Part shown: positions 53,113 through 62,737 of the stretch, one piece after another | Layout: every line of letters begins with the position of its first letter | How positions within the stretch are numbered: position 1 is the first letter of the stretch | NCBI GenBank assembly: GCA_036245525.1 | Contig: BTPG01000002.1 | Coordinates: 123,488,951 to 123,552,950, forward strand | Length of the DNA: 64,000 nt | Direction: 5' to 3' | From: Semisulcospira habei | Lineage: Eukaryota > Mollusca > Gastropoda > Semisulcospiridae | Notes under the pieces: generated by a model | Database searches by the model: none | Told to the model about the DNA's origin: nothing | The model's input: only the letters and a program-made list of their open reading frames with translations | Made by a program: the position numbers and the translations under genes

Positions 53113-53329
53113 GAGGCCCTTGGTAATACTTAGCTGAAATTGTCGGGAGTTTGCTATTGGGAGGGCGGCTCTGGCGAAGCCCTTTTACAGGGGGTAATCT
53201 TGGGCGGCACCCTCCTCCTTTTCATAATTCTTCCATATAGTAATGTCATCGGTAATGTTTTTGAGGAAACAAATGAATTTTTCTCTAAAATGTATTAAAA
53301 TACTTACAGATGACATTACTCGGAGGACC

Positions 53330-53540
53330 CTCCCACCTGCTCCCCTTGCCACTGGTAAGCTAAGCATTCCGACTGGCGTGACACCAAGTGGCACGTGACC
53401 GGATGGGCAGGGACGAAAAGATACAGTTCCCTGAGTTGCCTCCCTGGTTGTGTAGGAACACAACAGGTTCTTAGGCTGAAATTAAGTAAGCTAGTAGACA
53501 CTTCCATATAGTAATGTCATCGGTAAGTATTTTTCCAAAA
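53330..53540 (-). repeat. DIRS 2 right inverted terminal repeat
   Basis: Reverse complement of 44821-45010, ending 'atagtaatgtcatcggtaag'. Short extra copies of the terminal motif (aatttttctctaaaatg) occur at 53270-53290 and 53540-53605. Confidence 0.78.
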
Positions 53541-53605
53541 AATACATTTTAGAGAAAAATTCATTTATCGAAAAAACACATTTTAGAGAAAAATACTTTT
53601 TTTTC

Positions 53606-54166
53606 TTTCGGCTAAGTAGGTGGCATTTGTGTATTATGGTCTTGTTAGTACATATACTGGTCATTTACAGTTTGTTTACTGTCAAGTCGTTCATTTTACT
53701 GACTGTCAAGCATTTGATGCCGCAATTTCTTCACTTTCGGGTTGCAAGGACACATATCAATCTGTTAGAAATCCACACACAAAGACTCACACATTGGCGT
53801 GCATACACATTAAATAAATTCTTATGGGCTCTTAATCTGCATGGGCTCATGAGACTGTCATTCAAGCCAACGCCTGGAACGAAAGAGCAGTCTGTCAGCT
53901 GTGGCAAACATGAATGCAGTCAGTGATCATGCCTATCCTCGCCAGTCTGGCTGTGGCCATAAATTTTACGTATTTTTGCAGTCTTTGGCTCCAATATGCC
54001 GTTGACCGCATTCAGCAGGTGGCCCTAAAACAAGGTACTTTATATCGTAAACATTGTCTGTGCAACATGAATGTGGCCATGAACAACAGATGTCCATAAA
54101 AAAAAAGGGTGACTGCCCAAATCAGGTTCTACTGTAATTGTAGGCTTATCATTGTTTGTCTTTCAG
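53606..54166. other. Intron DNA, no gene seen
   Basis: The stretch between DIRS 2 and PHKB exon C shows no recognisable element. A segment near 54066-54090 resembles 37065-37090. Confidence 0.5.
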
Positions 54167-54274
54167 GTTGAGGTGTTCAAGAAGAACCAAAGTCCTGAAT
54201 GTGCTCTTCACTCAGTGTTTCATATTATCACCGGGGACCCAGCTTTTGGGGACAATGAGTTTGAGCATTTGCAG
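54167..54274 (+). CDS. PHKB: PHKB exon C
   Basis: The acceptor is tgtttgtctttcag and the donor GCAG|GTTGGT. The 36 codons read VEVFKKNQSPECALHSVFHI then ITGDPAFGDNEFEHLQ, which fits the PHKB segment that follows the RQA(D/E)K boundary (FK...CLHSVF...TGD...YGHLQ). Both ends are in phase 0. Exon B precedes it by 17.5 kb, most of it DIRS DNA, and exon D follows at 58422. Confidence 0.88.
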
Positions 54275-54284
54275 GTTGGTATCA

Positions 54285-55748
54285 TAAGCCAGAACCTTTT
54301 TTGATCAAGCATATACACAGTCACACACTTTGAGACGGAGACTGCTGTGCTGAGCGTCCTGGATGGTCTGCTGGTGAAGGCAGACAAGAGACTTGTCTCT
54401 CTCATTGCTCTGCTGGACCTCGGTGCAGCATTCGACACGCTCGATCATTCTGTTTTGCTGAAGAGGTTAGAGGTGACCTTTGGCATCCGTGGTACTGCCC
54501 TGGCCTGGTTCATTTCATACGTTAAGGACCGTTCTCCGGCTGTTATTGTTAATGGCCAGCTATCTGCTTCTAGTCTTTTGTTGTGTGGAGTCCCTCAGGG
54601 CTCCGTATTAGGGCCTGTTTTGTTTACTCTATATTCACAACCTCTGTCTGATGTAATTGCCGCCCATGAGTGTGATTTTCACAAGTATGCTGACGATACT
54701 GAATTGTCAAGAAGTAGCGTGCCTAGCCATTTCAGCTCCGCTAAGATGAGCATACAGGGTTGTAGAGACGACGTCCTGTCCTGGATGACAAGCAACAAAC
54801 TTAAGCTTAACACAGACAAAGCCGAAGTCATGCCTGTTGGCTCTCAGTCTCGCCTTAGTCTGATTAACGGCGAGTTCGCAAACATTGGTGGCTGCAGCGT
54901 TCCCTTCCAGAACTGTGTCAAATATCTGGGTGTGAAGATTGATTCGATGCTCTCCATACATGATCATATCAGTAGCGTCTGCCGAGCTGGTCTCCTTGAG
55001 CTGCGCAGAATTTCTTCCCTCAGACTGTATCTCACAGAAAGTGTGGCGTCAAGACTTGTAAAAGCATTCATTACGTCCAGGCTCGATTATTGCAATTCTG
55101 TACTGGCAGGTTTACCGGCAGATCAGATTTCACACTTGCAGATGATTCAAAACAATGCGGCGCGTCTCATCTTGAAGAAACAAAAAAGAGACCACGTTAC
55201 GCCTCTACTAAAGCAGCTGCACTGGCTGCCCGTAAAATTCCGCTGCCAGTACAAAATTGCAATTTTCACCTATCGGCATTTTGACGGATCTCTCCCATCA
55301 TACCTTTCTGCCAAGCTGTCTATCAGCCATCAGGCACCCTCCATTCCTCTAGTGTAAAACTTTTTAAAATCTCGAAGCTTAACATGAAAACTGTCGGGGA
55401 GCGTTCTTTCACCTTTTTAGCCCCAAGTGTGTGGAACTCCTTGCCAACTGAAATGCGGAATCTGCCCACATCGTCACAGTTCAAATCTCACTTAAAGACT
55501 TTTCTTTTCTGTCGGGCATTTAACACTTAGCTCATCTTTAGCTAACTGTTGACTGCCTTTTATTCTGATCCTAGAGGAAGTGAATGTAAGGTGTTGGGAA
55601 GAGATGGGGTGGTTTAAAGTAGTGTATAATCGTGCGTGTGTCTGAGAGAGAGGGTGTGCTGTTGTGCATGCGCAGTGAGTCCAGTGTTTTCCTGGAGAAC
55701 AGCGCTATACAAGAACTATGTATTATTATTATTATTATTATTATTATT
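54285..55748 (+). mobile_element. CR1/L2-like LINE, 5'-truncated
   Basis: It begins inside the RT gene just after PHKB exon C and ends in an ATT microsatellite (about 55711-55746). Its 3' untranslated part matches the copies at 3127-3340 and 6325-6935. Target duplications were not resolved. Confidence 0.85.
54320..55540 (+). pseudogene. LINE reverse transcriptase (CR1/L2-like)
   Basis: From the upstream TETAVLSVLDGLL to the end of the ORF at 55357 the frame is open for 336 codons: LDLGAAFDTLDHSVLLKRL (palm), GVPQGSVLGPVLFTLYSQPL, YADDTELSRSS with the catalytic YADD, then the C-terminal ITSRLDYCNSVLAGLPADQI and LLKQLHWLPVKFRCQYKIAI typical of CR1/L2-type proteins. A frame change near 55357 is followed by the usual C-terminal end (VWNSLPTEMRNLPTSSQFKS to FNT) to about 55530. 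The endonuclease domain is missing. Confidence 0.85.
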
Positions 55749-55939
55749 TTCACATCAGTCAAACTCCCACGCACACCATTACCTCTGTTACTGCTGCAAA
55801 ATACACAATTTGTAAAGTAATATTTTGCAGGAGTACTTTGTGTGCTCTTTCCAGTGGTATAATCATTTTTTTTTGTGTGTGTACAGTTTGAAATGTACTA
55901 TATTTAGTTTGAAATGTACTATATCCTTCCTTCCATGCC

Positions 55940-56334
55940 ACCCCACCCGGGTCTGCCCTGGGGGACTTGGGTGGGGTTAGGTATTTTTTAGTTCCCAGGG
56001 TCACCCTGGTCAGCCCCACAGGGTGGGTTTATCTCTCTATTCTGGGGCATTTGTTTCTGTCTACCCTTTGTCCATTCACCTGTATTTGCCTTTTTAAAAC
56101 TCTCCCTACTGTCTGCACTGCCTGTAGCTCTTGATGTTGGATGTGTGTTGCTAAATGGTCTTAGCTTTATTTAGGCCCATGTGTTAGGTTTATTTAATGT
56201 ATTTGACCGGCTGGCGACATACATTCAATGTTCTGTTTAGTTTTTTTTTTTTTTTTTCACAAGCAGTGCAGGCACGTCCTGAGAAAGCCTTGTTGCTGTC
56301 GGGACGTTAAGCAATGTACAATCAATCAATCAAT
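55940..56334 (+). mobile_element. SINE-like element, copy 3, with target duplication
   Basis: Flanked by CCTTCCATGCC at 55929-55939 and 56335-56345. It matches the copies at 20976, 21625 and 57740, with a longer T run (about 16 T) in the 3' half and a CAATCAATCAAT tail. It lies in the Tc1 copy at 56335-57312, whose sequence continues only about 15 bases on the left. Confidence 0.88.
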
Positions 56335-57312
56335 CCTTCCATGCCGAAGCCTGCCCAGACCATGACTGAGCCTCCTCCGTAGCAATCCACCTCTTAGACG
56401 CATCCATCTGTGAATCGCTCGCCCTGGCATCTCCAGACCCTCGCCCTGCCGTCGTTGAAGGACACGGTGAACCATGACTCATCAGTAAACAGAACCTGAG
56501 TCCACTGGAGTCTGTTCCACCTCACATGTTGACGTCACCAGGCAACCTGGGCTCTGCGATGAGCTGGAGTGAGGGGTATTCTCACTGCTGCTCTGCATGA
56601 AGCCAGGCCAATTTAGCACAGACATTGGCAGACTGTGTTTCTGCTGATGTTAACGTTTGCAGCTTGCATCAGTTGACGTTGCAGAGTGGTTTACGTGACA
56701 GTTCGGTCGCACAGAGCTGCCACACAGAGATATCTGTCCTTCCTTCTGCTGGTGCAGCGCGGGCGACCTGAGCAGGGTCATCGTTCTGCCCTTCCAGTTT
56801 CTTGGAATAGTGCAAGCACCCTCTGGATCACTTAATGAGACACCCCAAGATGTCTCCCAACTTCTCGTCCGGAAATTCCATCCTGCAGCCATGCTAACGC
56901 CCGGCCTTGATCTACTGGCGTTAGGCTTCGTCATGGTGGCATGGTTAGGAAAGTGACAATTATGCCCCTACTGTACCGGTATTTGTAGCAAAACAGAAGT
57001 GCTCATTGTTCACAACTGACCCCTTTAGCACATGCATCACGACATTACCAAGTTTTTCCACCTGCCTGCCTTTGGTACGCTTGCCAATATTGCACAGCTT
57101 TTCACAAAAACTGACAATGTTTCACGTGCATTTGACAGGTTCGTGGAAATTGATGAATTGTTGTCTATTGTTCCCTGTACAGTGGACTGTCTAAGGTCAA
57201 CTTTTAACCCATTTGGATCAAAAAAACATTGTATTTTATTAGCGTACTTGCGACGATAAACAATGACACAAAAAAGTCGGGTGGCCTTTACTTTTTGACC
57301 ATTAGTGTATTA
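56335..57312 (-). mobile_element. Tc1-like transposon, partial second copy
   Basis: It is an inverted relative of 88-1709. Transposase pieces on the minus strand include a GGGSVMVWAGF block near 56370 and LGV-type helix-turn-helix sequence near 56850. The outer end near 57300 reads TTTTTGACCATTAGTGTA. The part coding for the second half of the transposase and the other terminal repeat is missing, cut near the SINE-like insertion. Confidence 0.8.
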
Positions 57313-57723
57313 TTTACTTTGTGTTGTACTTGTCCTTTCTAAGAGTTTTCTCTCTTTCTCATGATTTTCTTTGCAAGTTGAGGACCAGGTTGACTCAGGT
57401 GGTAGAGTGTTGGATTTTCAATCATCTGGTAGTCGGTTCAAACCCAGTGGGGTAAAAATTTGTACAGACTCTGTATCAGTGCCTCATCTTTGAAATCACC
57501 TATGTGGTGGCAAAATATGTTAAGCCCCAAACGTTTCTTTGCAAGTTATTCTGGCACCATAATTGAACTATCATGGTCAATCTGCCTCATGGACTGAAAT
57601 ATGGCTTTCAGAGGAGACTTCATAACGCCAACATTTGGGAATTCCAGTCTTTAGGCTCAGTGTGTAAAATCATTGGATGGCATGTACTGGTATACAGTGT
57701 ACTCAGTCTTAACACGTCATTTG
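57313..57723. other. Intron DNA, no gene seen
   Basis: No ORF, RNA gene or repeat end was recognised between the Tc1 copy and SINE-like copy 4. Confidence 0.5.
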
Positions 57724-57739
57724 AATCCTAGCAGTCAGC

Positions 57740-58124
57740 AACCCCACCCGGGTCTGCCCTGGGGGACTTGGGTGGGGTTAGGTATTTTTTAGTTCCCTGG
57801 GTCACCCTGGTCAGCCCCACAGGGTGGGTTTATCTCTCTATTCTGGGGCATGTGTTTCTGTCTACCCTTTGTCCATTCACCTGTATTTGCCTTTTTAAAA
57901 CTCTCCCTACTGTCTGCACTGCCTGTAGCTCTTGATATTGGATGTGTGTTGCTAAATGGTCTTAGCTTTATTTAGGCCCCATGTGTTAGGTTTATTTAAT
58001 GTGTTTGACCGGCTGGCGACATACATTCAATGTTCTGTTTAGGGTTTTTCTCACAAGCAGTGCAGGCACGTCCTGAGAAAGCCTTGTTGCTGTCGGGACG
58101 TTAAGCAATGTTCAATCAATGTAC
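57740..58124 (+). mobile_element. SINE-like element, copy 4, with target duplication
   Basis: Flanked by a perfect 16-bp duplication, AATCCTAGCAGTCAGC (57724-57739 and 58125-58140). Its body and tail match copies 1-3. Confidence 0.9.
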
Positions 58125-58421
58125 AATCCTAGCAGTCAGCGCAGAAGTATAACTTTTTGAACCTCCAACCTTTTAAACCTCCAGGACCTGAACCTTTAAC
58201 CCATTTTGCACTACAGCAATAAACGTATCGACCACAATAATTCATGGGTAGTGCCAGATTGGCTTCCTACCTAATGGTGCCAAGCTAATCTGGCACTTCC
58301 CTTGAATTATCGTAGCCGAGCCATATCTTGCAACTAGTACATAGTTGCTTTGTGACACCTTCAGAATGCGGCCATGGGGTTAAACGGGTTATTAAAGGAT
58401 GTTGTTTGTACACATTTTCAG

Positions 58422-58481
58422 ATTGATGTGATTGCCTTGTACTTGCTCAGCCTCACCCAGATGATCACTTCAGGACTGCAG
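58422..58481 (+). CDS. PHKB: PHKB exon D
   Basis: The acceptor is gtacacattttcag and the donor CTGCAG|GTCAGT. The 20 codons read IDVIALYLLSLTQMITSGLQ, the hydrophobic segment conserved in both alpha and beta subunits (LYLL-L--M-SGLQ). Both ends are in phase 0, following exon C. The next exon, expected to begin IIY or similar, is not in the window: Polinton 2 fills most of the remaining sequence. Confidence 0.85.
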
Positions 58482-58547
58482 GTCAGTGACTGGGGTAGTA
58501 TTCACTCCTACATTATGCATACTGTAGGTGCATTGGAATACAGTCTC

Positions 58548-59156
58548 TTTAAAGCCGAGACTCGGTCTTTTTGTTCTGTCCCTCACGTGTTTTTCCCCAG
58601 CTAGGGCCCTGAGCTTACAAACTGAGTTTGCGGAGTTTAAACTCCGTCAACCGGGTTCCTTTATAAGGCACACATCAGCTGTGGAGTCCAGTTTAGTGCA
58701 CACTGTGGAGACAGCATGAGATACACTGAAGTCCGGCAGCGTACACAGGAATGTATTTTGTAGCAGACGATACTGACAAATAACCAGCCGGAACATTTGA
58801 GAGCCACACTACCTGCATCTGTATTCCATAACAGCAGTTGTCACAGCCCTGTTCCACAGATGCACGTGGAGTGGGGGTGTCAAATGTATCATCCAGTTAT
58901 TTGTCAGTATCATCTGCTACAGAACAAGTTTGTGTGAAGTTCTACATAAAGCTGATAGAGATTCACTTGTGACTGCAGTGTATCGTATGTTCTGTGTACA
59001 CTGGCCGACATGACTGCACACCTTATATAGGCCCAGAGCTGACGGAGTTCAAGCTCCGCCAACTCGCTGAGCAGTTTGATTGACTTAGCGGCAATGTATA
59101 GCCCTAGCTGGTTCCAAAAACGTGCAGGACGGAACAAAAAGAACCTCAGCTTTAAA
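58548..59156. mobile_element. Foldback-like element with long imperfect inverted arms
   Basis: The left arm (58548-58787) and right arm (about 58896-59156) are inverted copies. Both begin TTTAAAGC(C/T)GAG, include 'ccagctagggc' and a gagtttaaactccgtca-type block, a TATA-like segment (tttataagg; ctatataagg), and end at gacaaataac near the centre. The 108-bp centre is unrelated. No ORF or target duplication was found. Confidence 0.7.
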
Positions 59157-59196
59157 CCCCTTGTGCCAAGATGGAAAGATAGGTCATTCATGTTGA

Positions 59197-59765
59197 TAAT
59201 AATAATAATGAGTATTTATATATCACTTAATCAAAAGCTCTAAGCACTTTACAATCTGTACACAAAAATAAAAATACAATGACATATGCACATAACAAAC
59301 AAAACACAATACCCAAACACACCACTTTTACAATGAACTAAGCCACGATGCATACATAATATGTTTAATTAACATTCAGTCTAAAACAAGAAGGATTACA
59401 GAACTACAACTAAGGCATCAAACGCTGGCAGTTATTCAAAGTAAAGCTTGAAGAGGTGAGTTTTCAATGACCTCTTGAAAGTCGGAGACAGACTCACTGT
59501 TTCTGACCTCAAGAGGAAGTGTATTCCATAACACAGGCTTGATAAACAAAAGTGCGCTGACCGAATGTTTTAGTTTGGACAGAAGGTACACACAACTTCT
59601 GTTTATCAGAAGAGGAGCGGAGCTCACGAGAGGGTGTATACACATGCAGCAAAGAGGACAAGTATTCTCGGCTGGTGCCTGAAAGGCAGTTAAAACAGAT
59701 TGACATTGTATTGAATACGTGAGGACACAGGTAGCCAGTTAAGGGACTTCAAGATGGGTGTGGCA
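59197..59765 (-). mobile_element. LINE 3' fragment, minus strand
   Basis: The minus-strand frame 59645-59436 ends VLWNTLPLEVRNSESVSDFQ and onward, the common C-terminal end of CR1/L2-type LINEs. The 3' tail has the ATT repeat (59197-59210). It differs from the 6325/54285 family. It abuts the MITE at 59766. Confidence 0.75.
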
Positions 59766-59974
59766 AGAGAAAGATAATAGGAGACCCGTAAGACAATGAA
59801 TTCAATAGAGCCGCATCCATCATTAATTTACGCCATTTTTAATATCAAAATTTTGACCCCAATTTTACCCCCCGTTAATTCTAAATCAACCCTTTGATTT
59901 TAAAAAAGTGACGAGCATGACGGATGCGGCCTTATTGATCTGATTATCTTACGGGTCTCCTATTATCTTTCTCT
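59766..59974. mobile_element. 209-bp MITE
   Basis: Both ends read AGAGAAAGATAATAGGAGAC (27-base perfect inverted repeat, then imperfect pairing to about 60 bases, including gccgcatcc on each side). The centre is A/T-rich and noncoding. The first 19 bases resemble the Polinton 1 terminus AGAGATAGTATATAGGAGA. No target duplication was found. Confidence 0.8.
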
Positions 59975-60120
59975 ATAACTATTGTCTCTATAAAAACCTA
60001 ATCATGAACCTGATCAAGTGATGCCAAGTGAAACTTAATACTTATTAACAAGTTGCAACTAACTTTTAGGAACCTGCAGAGGTAACCTTTAAGTGTGTTG
60101 TCATAAGAACTTATTAATTA

Positions 60121-60187
60121 CTTACCCTAAGTTCTTACAAGTACTTACCCTAAGTTCTTACAAGTACTTACCCTAAGTTCTTACAAC
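60121..60187. repeat. 23-bp tandem repeat, about three units
   Basis: Units of CTTACCCTAAGTTCTTACAA plus GTA start at 60121, 60144 and 60167. Position corresponds to the hairpin region 29365-29545 of Polinton 1. Telomere-like CCCTAA is present once per unit but the unit is not telomeric. Confidence 0.85.
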
Positions 60188-60259
60188 AACTTGACTCAAG
60201 TCCCAAGACACTGAGACAGATTTATCAAGACACAAGGACAATAAAAAAACTTTTTTTTC

Positions 60260-60352
60260 TCAGTAATACTCAGGTGGTGGTGCTGATGGGGTTAAATAAT
60301 CAGGCACAAGTGGTGTAAGTGGCATGGCATTTTTCTGTGAAGTGTATGACAT
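60260..60352 (-). CDS. Short ORF ending in a PPxY motif (Polinton 2)
   Basis: Thirty codons starting ATG at 60352 (MSYTSQKNAMPLTPLVPDYL) and ending LTPSAPPPEYY with TGA. The same tail is kept in Polinton 1 (29316-29363). An AATAAAAATC element lies just upstream of the open frame, close to the usual start context. WW-domain binding is the known role of such a motif; its use here is inferred. Confidence 0.5.
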   Translation of the reverse strand: MSYTSQKNAMPLTPLVPDYLTPSAPPPEYY

Positions 60353-60378
60353 TAATAAACGATTACCAAATCTGATTT

Positions 60379-61073
60379 TTATTTGTTTAAAAGATTGTGT
60401 AGTTTTTCTGTGGTTTCCTGTACCCCTATCCTTTTTCCCTCTGCTAAAAAACTGGCCTTCAGTTCTTCAACATTCACGGGAGACTGACTACGCATTTTAT
60501 TCTGTATTTCAGACTTCTGTTTCTTGTAATTATTTAAATCATCCTGGACTCGCTTAAATTCTTCATCATCAATAAAATTATCATTCAATGCCTTACTGAT
60601 AATAAGTTTCATACTGCTCAGCTTTGCACCAGCAAGCGTACTCAATGCTTCATGTTTCTGTAATTTTGTGTGAAACCTCTTGTTCAAGGCCTCCAAACCA
60701 AAGCAAGCCAGGCATGTAGCAACGCTAACACCCTCAACTGCTATTCCAGCCAAACTTCCAATTCCCGTGGCAAACAGAACTATACCCCCTACAGAACATG
60801 AAGCTGAAACTGCACCAATAGCCATAGAAGTGTTTTGAACAGAATTAAATACTGACTTATACGCCTTTTGCACCGTGAGTACTTAGCCTCTTCACTTTCC
60901 AAATATTTCAAAGCTTCTGTAATATTATTTAATCTGAATGCATCTGCCTGTAATGTTTTATCTGATGCAATTGGCACAGCTGTCACCTGTGGATCAGGCG
61001 CAAGTGTTGTTTTAGTCGTCACATTTGTTTCAGTCGGCTCAAGCGTCGGTAGTTGCGGATAGAAGTTTACCAT
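60379..61073 (-). pseudogene. Polinton 2 copy of the hydrophobic/helical protein, frameshifted
   Basis: Counterpart of 28627-29244. It starts MVNFYPQLPTLEPTETNVTT at 61073. The frame breaks near 60866 after AKYSRCKR and continues in another frame to 60379. It has about 20 extra residues near the N-terminus (TLAPDPQVTAVPIA and neighbours) that Polinton 1 lacks. The two hydrophobic helices and the QKHEALSTLAGAKLSSMKL region are conserved. Confidence 0.75.
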
Positions 61074-61102
61074 TTTTTTTTATTGACAAATATTTTTTTT
61101 AT

Positions 61103-61987
61103 TTAATCAGCAATTACATTTTGCAACTCTTCAAAAGTATACAATTTGTTAGCATAATAAAATGCAACAAGATCAATGTGTTCAAGGTTTATGTAAGTTA
61201 GACGAACAAAAGTTGCTTTGTCTACCACCACCTTGACAGCTGGAACACTGCTCGAAACATTAATAACATCATTATTTTTTGTAATAGCAATAAAGACCTT
61301 TGTTGATTCTGATACTGTGTCATTCCATGTAAGTTTAATTCCTTGTGCAATTTGAGCCTCTTTAGCAGTAGTTACTGATCTCATGATAATTTCAAATACT
61401 ATTGTCGCTTCTCTTACGATGGGAAAGTTTATTGGTGCAAACACGACCTTCGCATCAGACCTACCCTTCCTATGTGTAAGAAGATATCTCCGTCTCTCAT
61501 AATTTTCAACTTTCAGTTTTTCTCTGCTATTGTCGTCTGAAGCAAAGCTTGGAACAAGGCTTACAATAAGCGGCCCAGAATTAACAACCTTCCTAAACAC
61601 TAAGGCACCTTCGTCATCAGTGTATACATAAGGACTAATAAATTCAATCTTTATGTCCCAGTCAATTGTGGGTGGTGGCGTAGGTGCAGGTGGTACAGGT
61701 GAAACAACCCACTTACTACCCACATGTATTAAGTTGTAAGGCGCATTATTTACAGGTGGAGTAGGTACAGTAACATCACGTAGCTGACCAAGTTTAGGAA
61801 TCTGTCTTTCACCGTCTTTCATGTCGACAATTACTTTCCTCTTGTACATGCCATTTGAATCAAGTTCAAAACCATATATTTCTCCAATTTCCCCTTCCTT
61901 CTCAAAATCCTGTACGTCTGCCAAATCTTTCAATTCTGTTACTGGACATGCAACTGGTATGATTCTCGGCTTTGGACCACCACTCAT
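61103..61987 (-). CDS. Polinton 2 copy of the 292-residue conserved protein
   Basis: Intact frame of 294 residues, starting MSGGPKPRIIPVACPVTELK after TATAAAAAATG. It is very similar to 27728-28606. Differences include two extra Pro-rich residues and a changed segment near residues 180-195 (APINFPIVRE here). That the frame is kept in both copies while neighbours are broken is notable. Function unknown. Confidence 0.78.
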   Translation of the reverse strand: MSGGPKPRIIPVACPVTELKDLADVQDFEKEGEIGEIYGFELDSNGMYKRKVIVDMKDGERQIPKLGQLRDVTVPTPPVNNAPYNLIHVGSKWVVSPVPPAPTPPPTIDWDIKIEFISPYVYTDDEGALVFRKVVNSGPLIVSLVPSFASDDNSREKLKVENYERRRYLLTHRKGRSDAKVVFAPINFPIVREATIVFEIIMRSVTTAKEAQIAQGIKLTWNDTVSESTKVFIAITKNNDVINVSSSVPAVKVVVDKATFVRLTYINLEHIDLVAFYYANKLYTFEELQNVIAD

Positions 61988-62008
61988 TTTTTATAAACAA
62001 AAATAAAA

Positions 62009-62713
62009 TTATTTAACTTCTAACACTACACTAAAATCATGCATAAGAACTGGTTTGTCATCCTGATTAGTTACAGATAAACACAGTGACTCAAAGAAAC
62101 TAGAACCTAATTTCTTAAACTGCAAATTAGGAAATCTAACAACTACACTTTCACAATAAGGAGCAGTTCCAGCTGGCACACATCTCAACAAAGTTGAAGG
62201 CTTTCCATTGTGTACATTTTCAGTTGTGTTTAGTTCTTTCAAATAAACATTAAATACTGTGTGTACTACAAATAAACAGGGCATCTGCCAGTTATTTTTT
62301 GTTTTTTGGGTGCAAATAATTTTAAATCTGTCAGTTTCCAATCTTCATCATATGAAAGTATAAATGTGCAATAAAAACCAAGTAAAGTTACAAGAGCATT
62401 TGATAAAGAAAAATGACTTATCTTTTGGAAATTCTAATGTAACAAGTAGGTTAGCTGGATTTAAAGTTGCTTTAATTTTAAAATTACTTTGAAACCATTC
62501 AGCTATAGTACAAAAGTCATAATACCCAGCTGGTAAAGTTTCAGTCATATCATAAAAAACTACTTTATAATCTGTATCATTTGTAACATTAAACCATTTT
62601 ACTGTATAGAACATTTCATGGATAGCTACAGCCTTGCTACCATCACGATTATCAATCCCATTAGTTAACCACACTGGTTTGCTAGTGTCAATATTTGTTA
62701 AGGTAATAAACAT
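62009..62713 (-). pseudogene. Polinton 2 putative minor capsid protein, frameshifted
   Basis: Counterpart of 26993-27707. It starts MFITLTNIDTSKPVWLTNG at 62713. The first frame fails after KATLNPANLLVTLEFPKDKS, at a T5 run near 62410, and the second frame ends MHDFSVVLEVK at 62009. The break differs from that in Polinton 1, where this region is intact. Confidence 0.65.
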
Positions 62714-62737
62714 TTTATTATCTCATAAAAAAGAAGC
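62714..62737. promoter_or_regulatory. Short divergent promoter, Polinton 2
   Basis: Counterpart of 26970-26992: A/T-rich, containing TTTTATTATCTCATAAAAAA. The close match between two diverged copies suggests constraint before decay. Confidence 0.45.

Larger units (their letters stand above)
44821..53540 (+). mobile_element. DIRS-type retrotransposon 2, with later insertions
   Basis: It has inverted terminal repeats (44821-45010; 53330-53540), a gag region with a minisatellite, RT/RNase H and a recombinase, in the same order and strand as DIRS 1. Insertions are visible: unassigned DNA with an LTR (45060-47300), a 371-bp repeat element (50398-51447) and a LINE tail (52525-53110). All genes are frameshifted. 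Confidence 0.85.

Noticed and set aside
60121..60187. Telomere-like CCCTAA repeats
   Set aside because: CCCTAA appears once per 23-bp unit only; the repeat is a local minisatellite in a Polinton.
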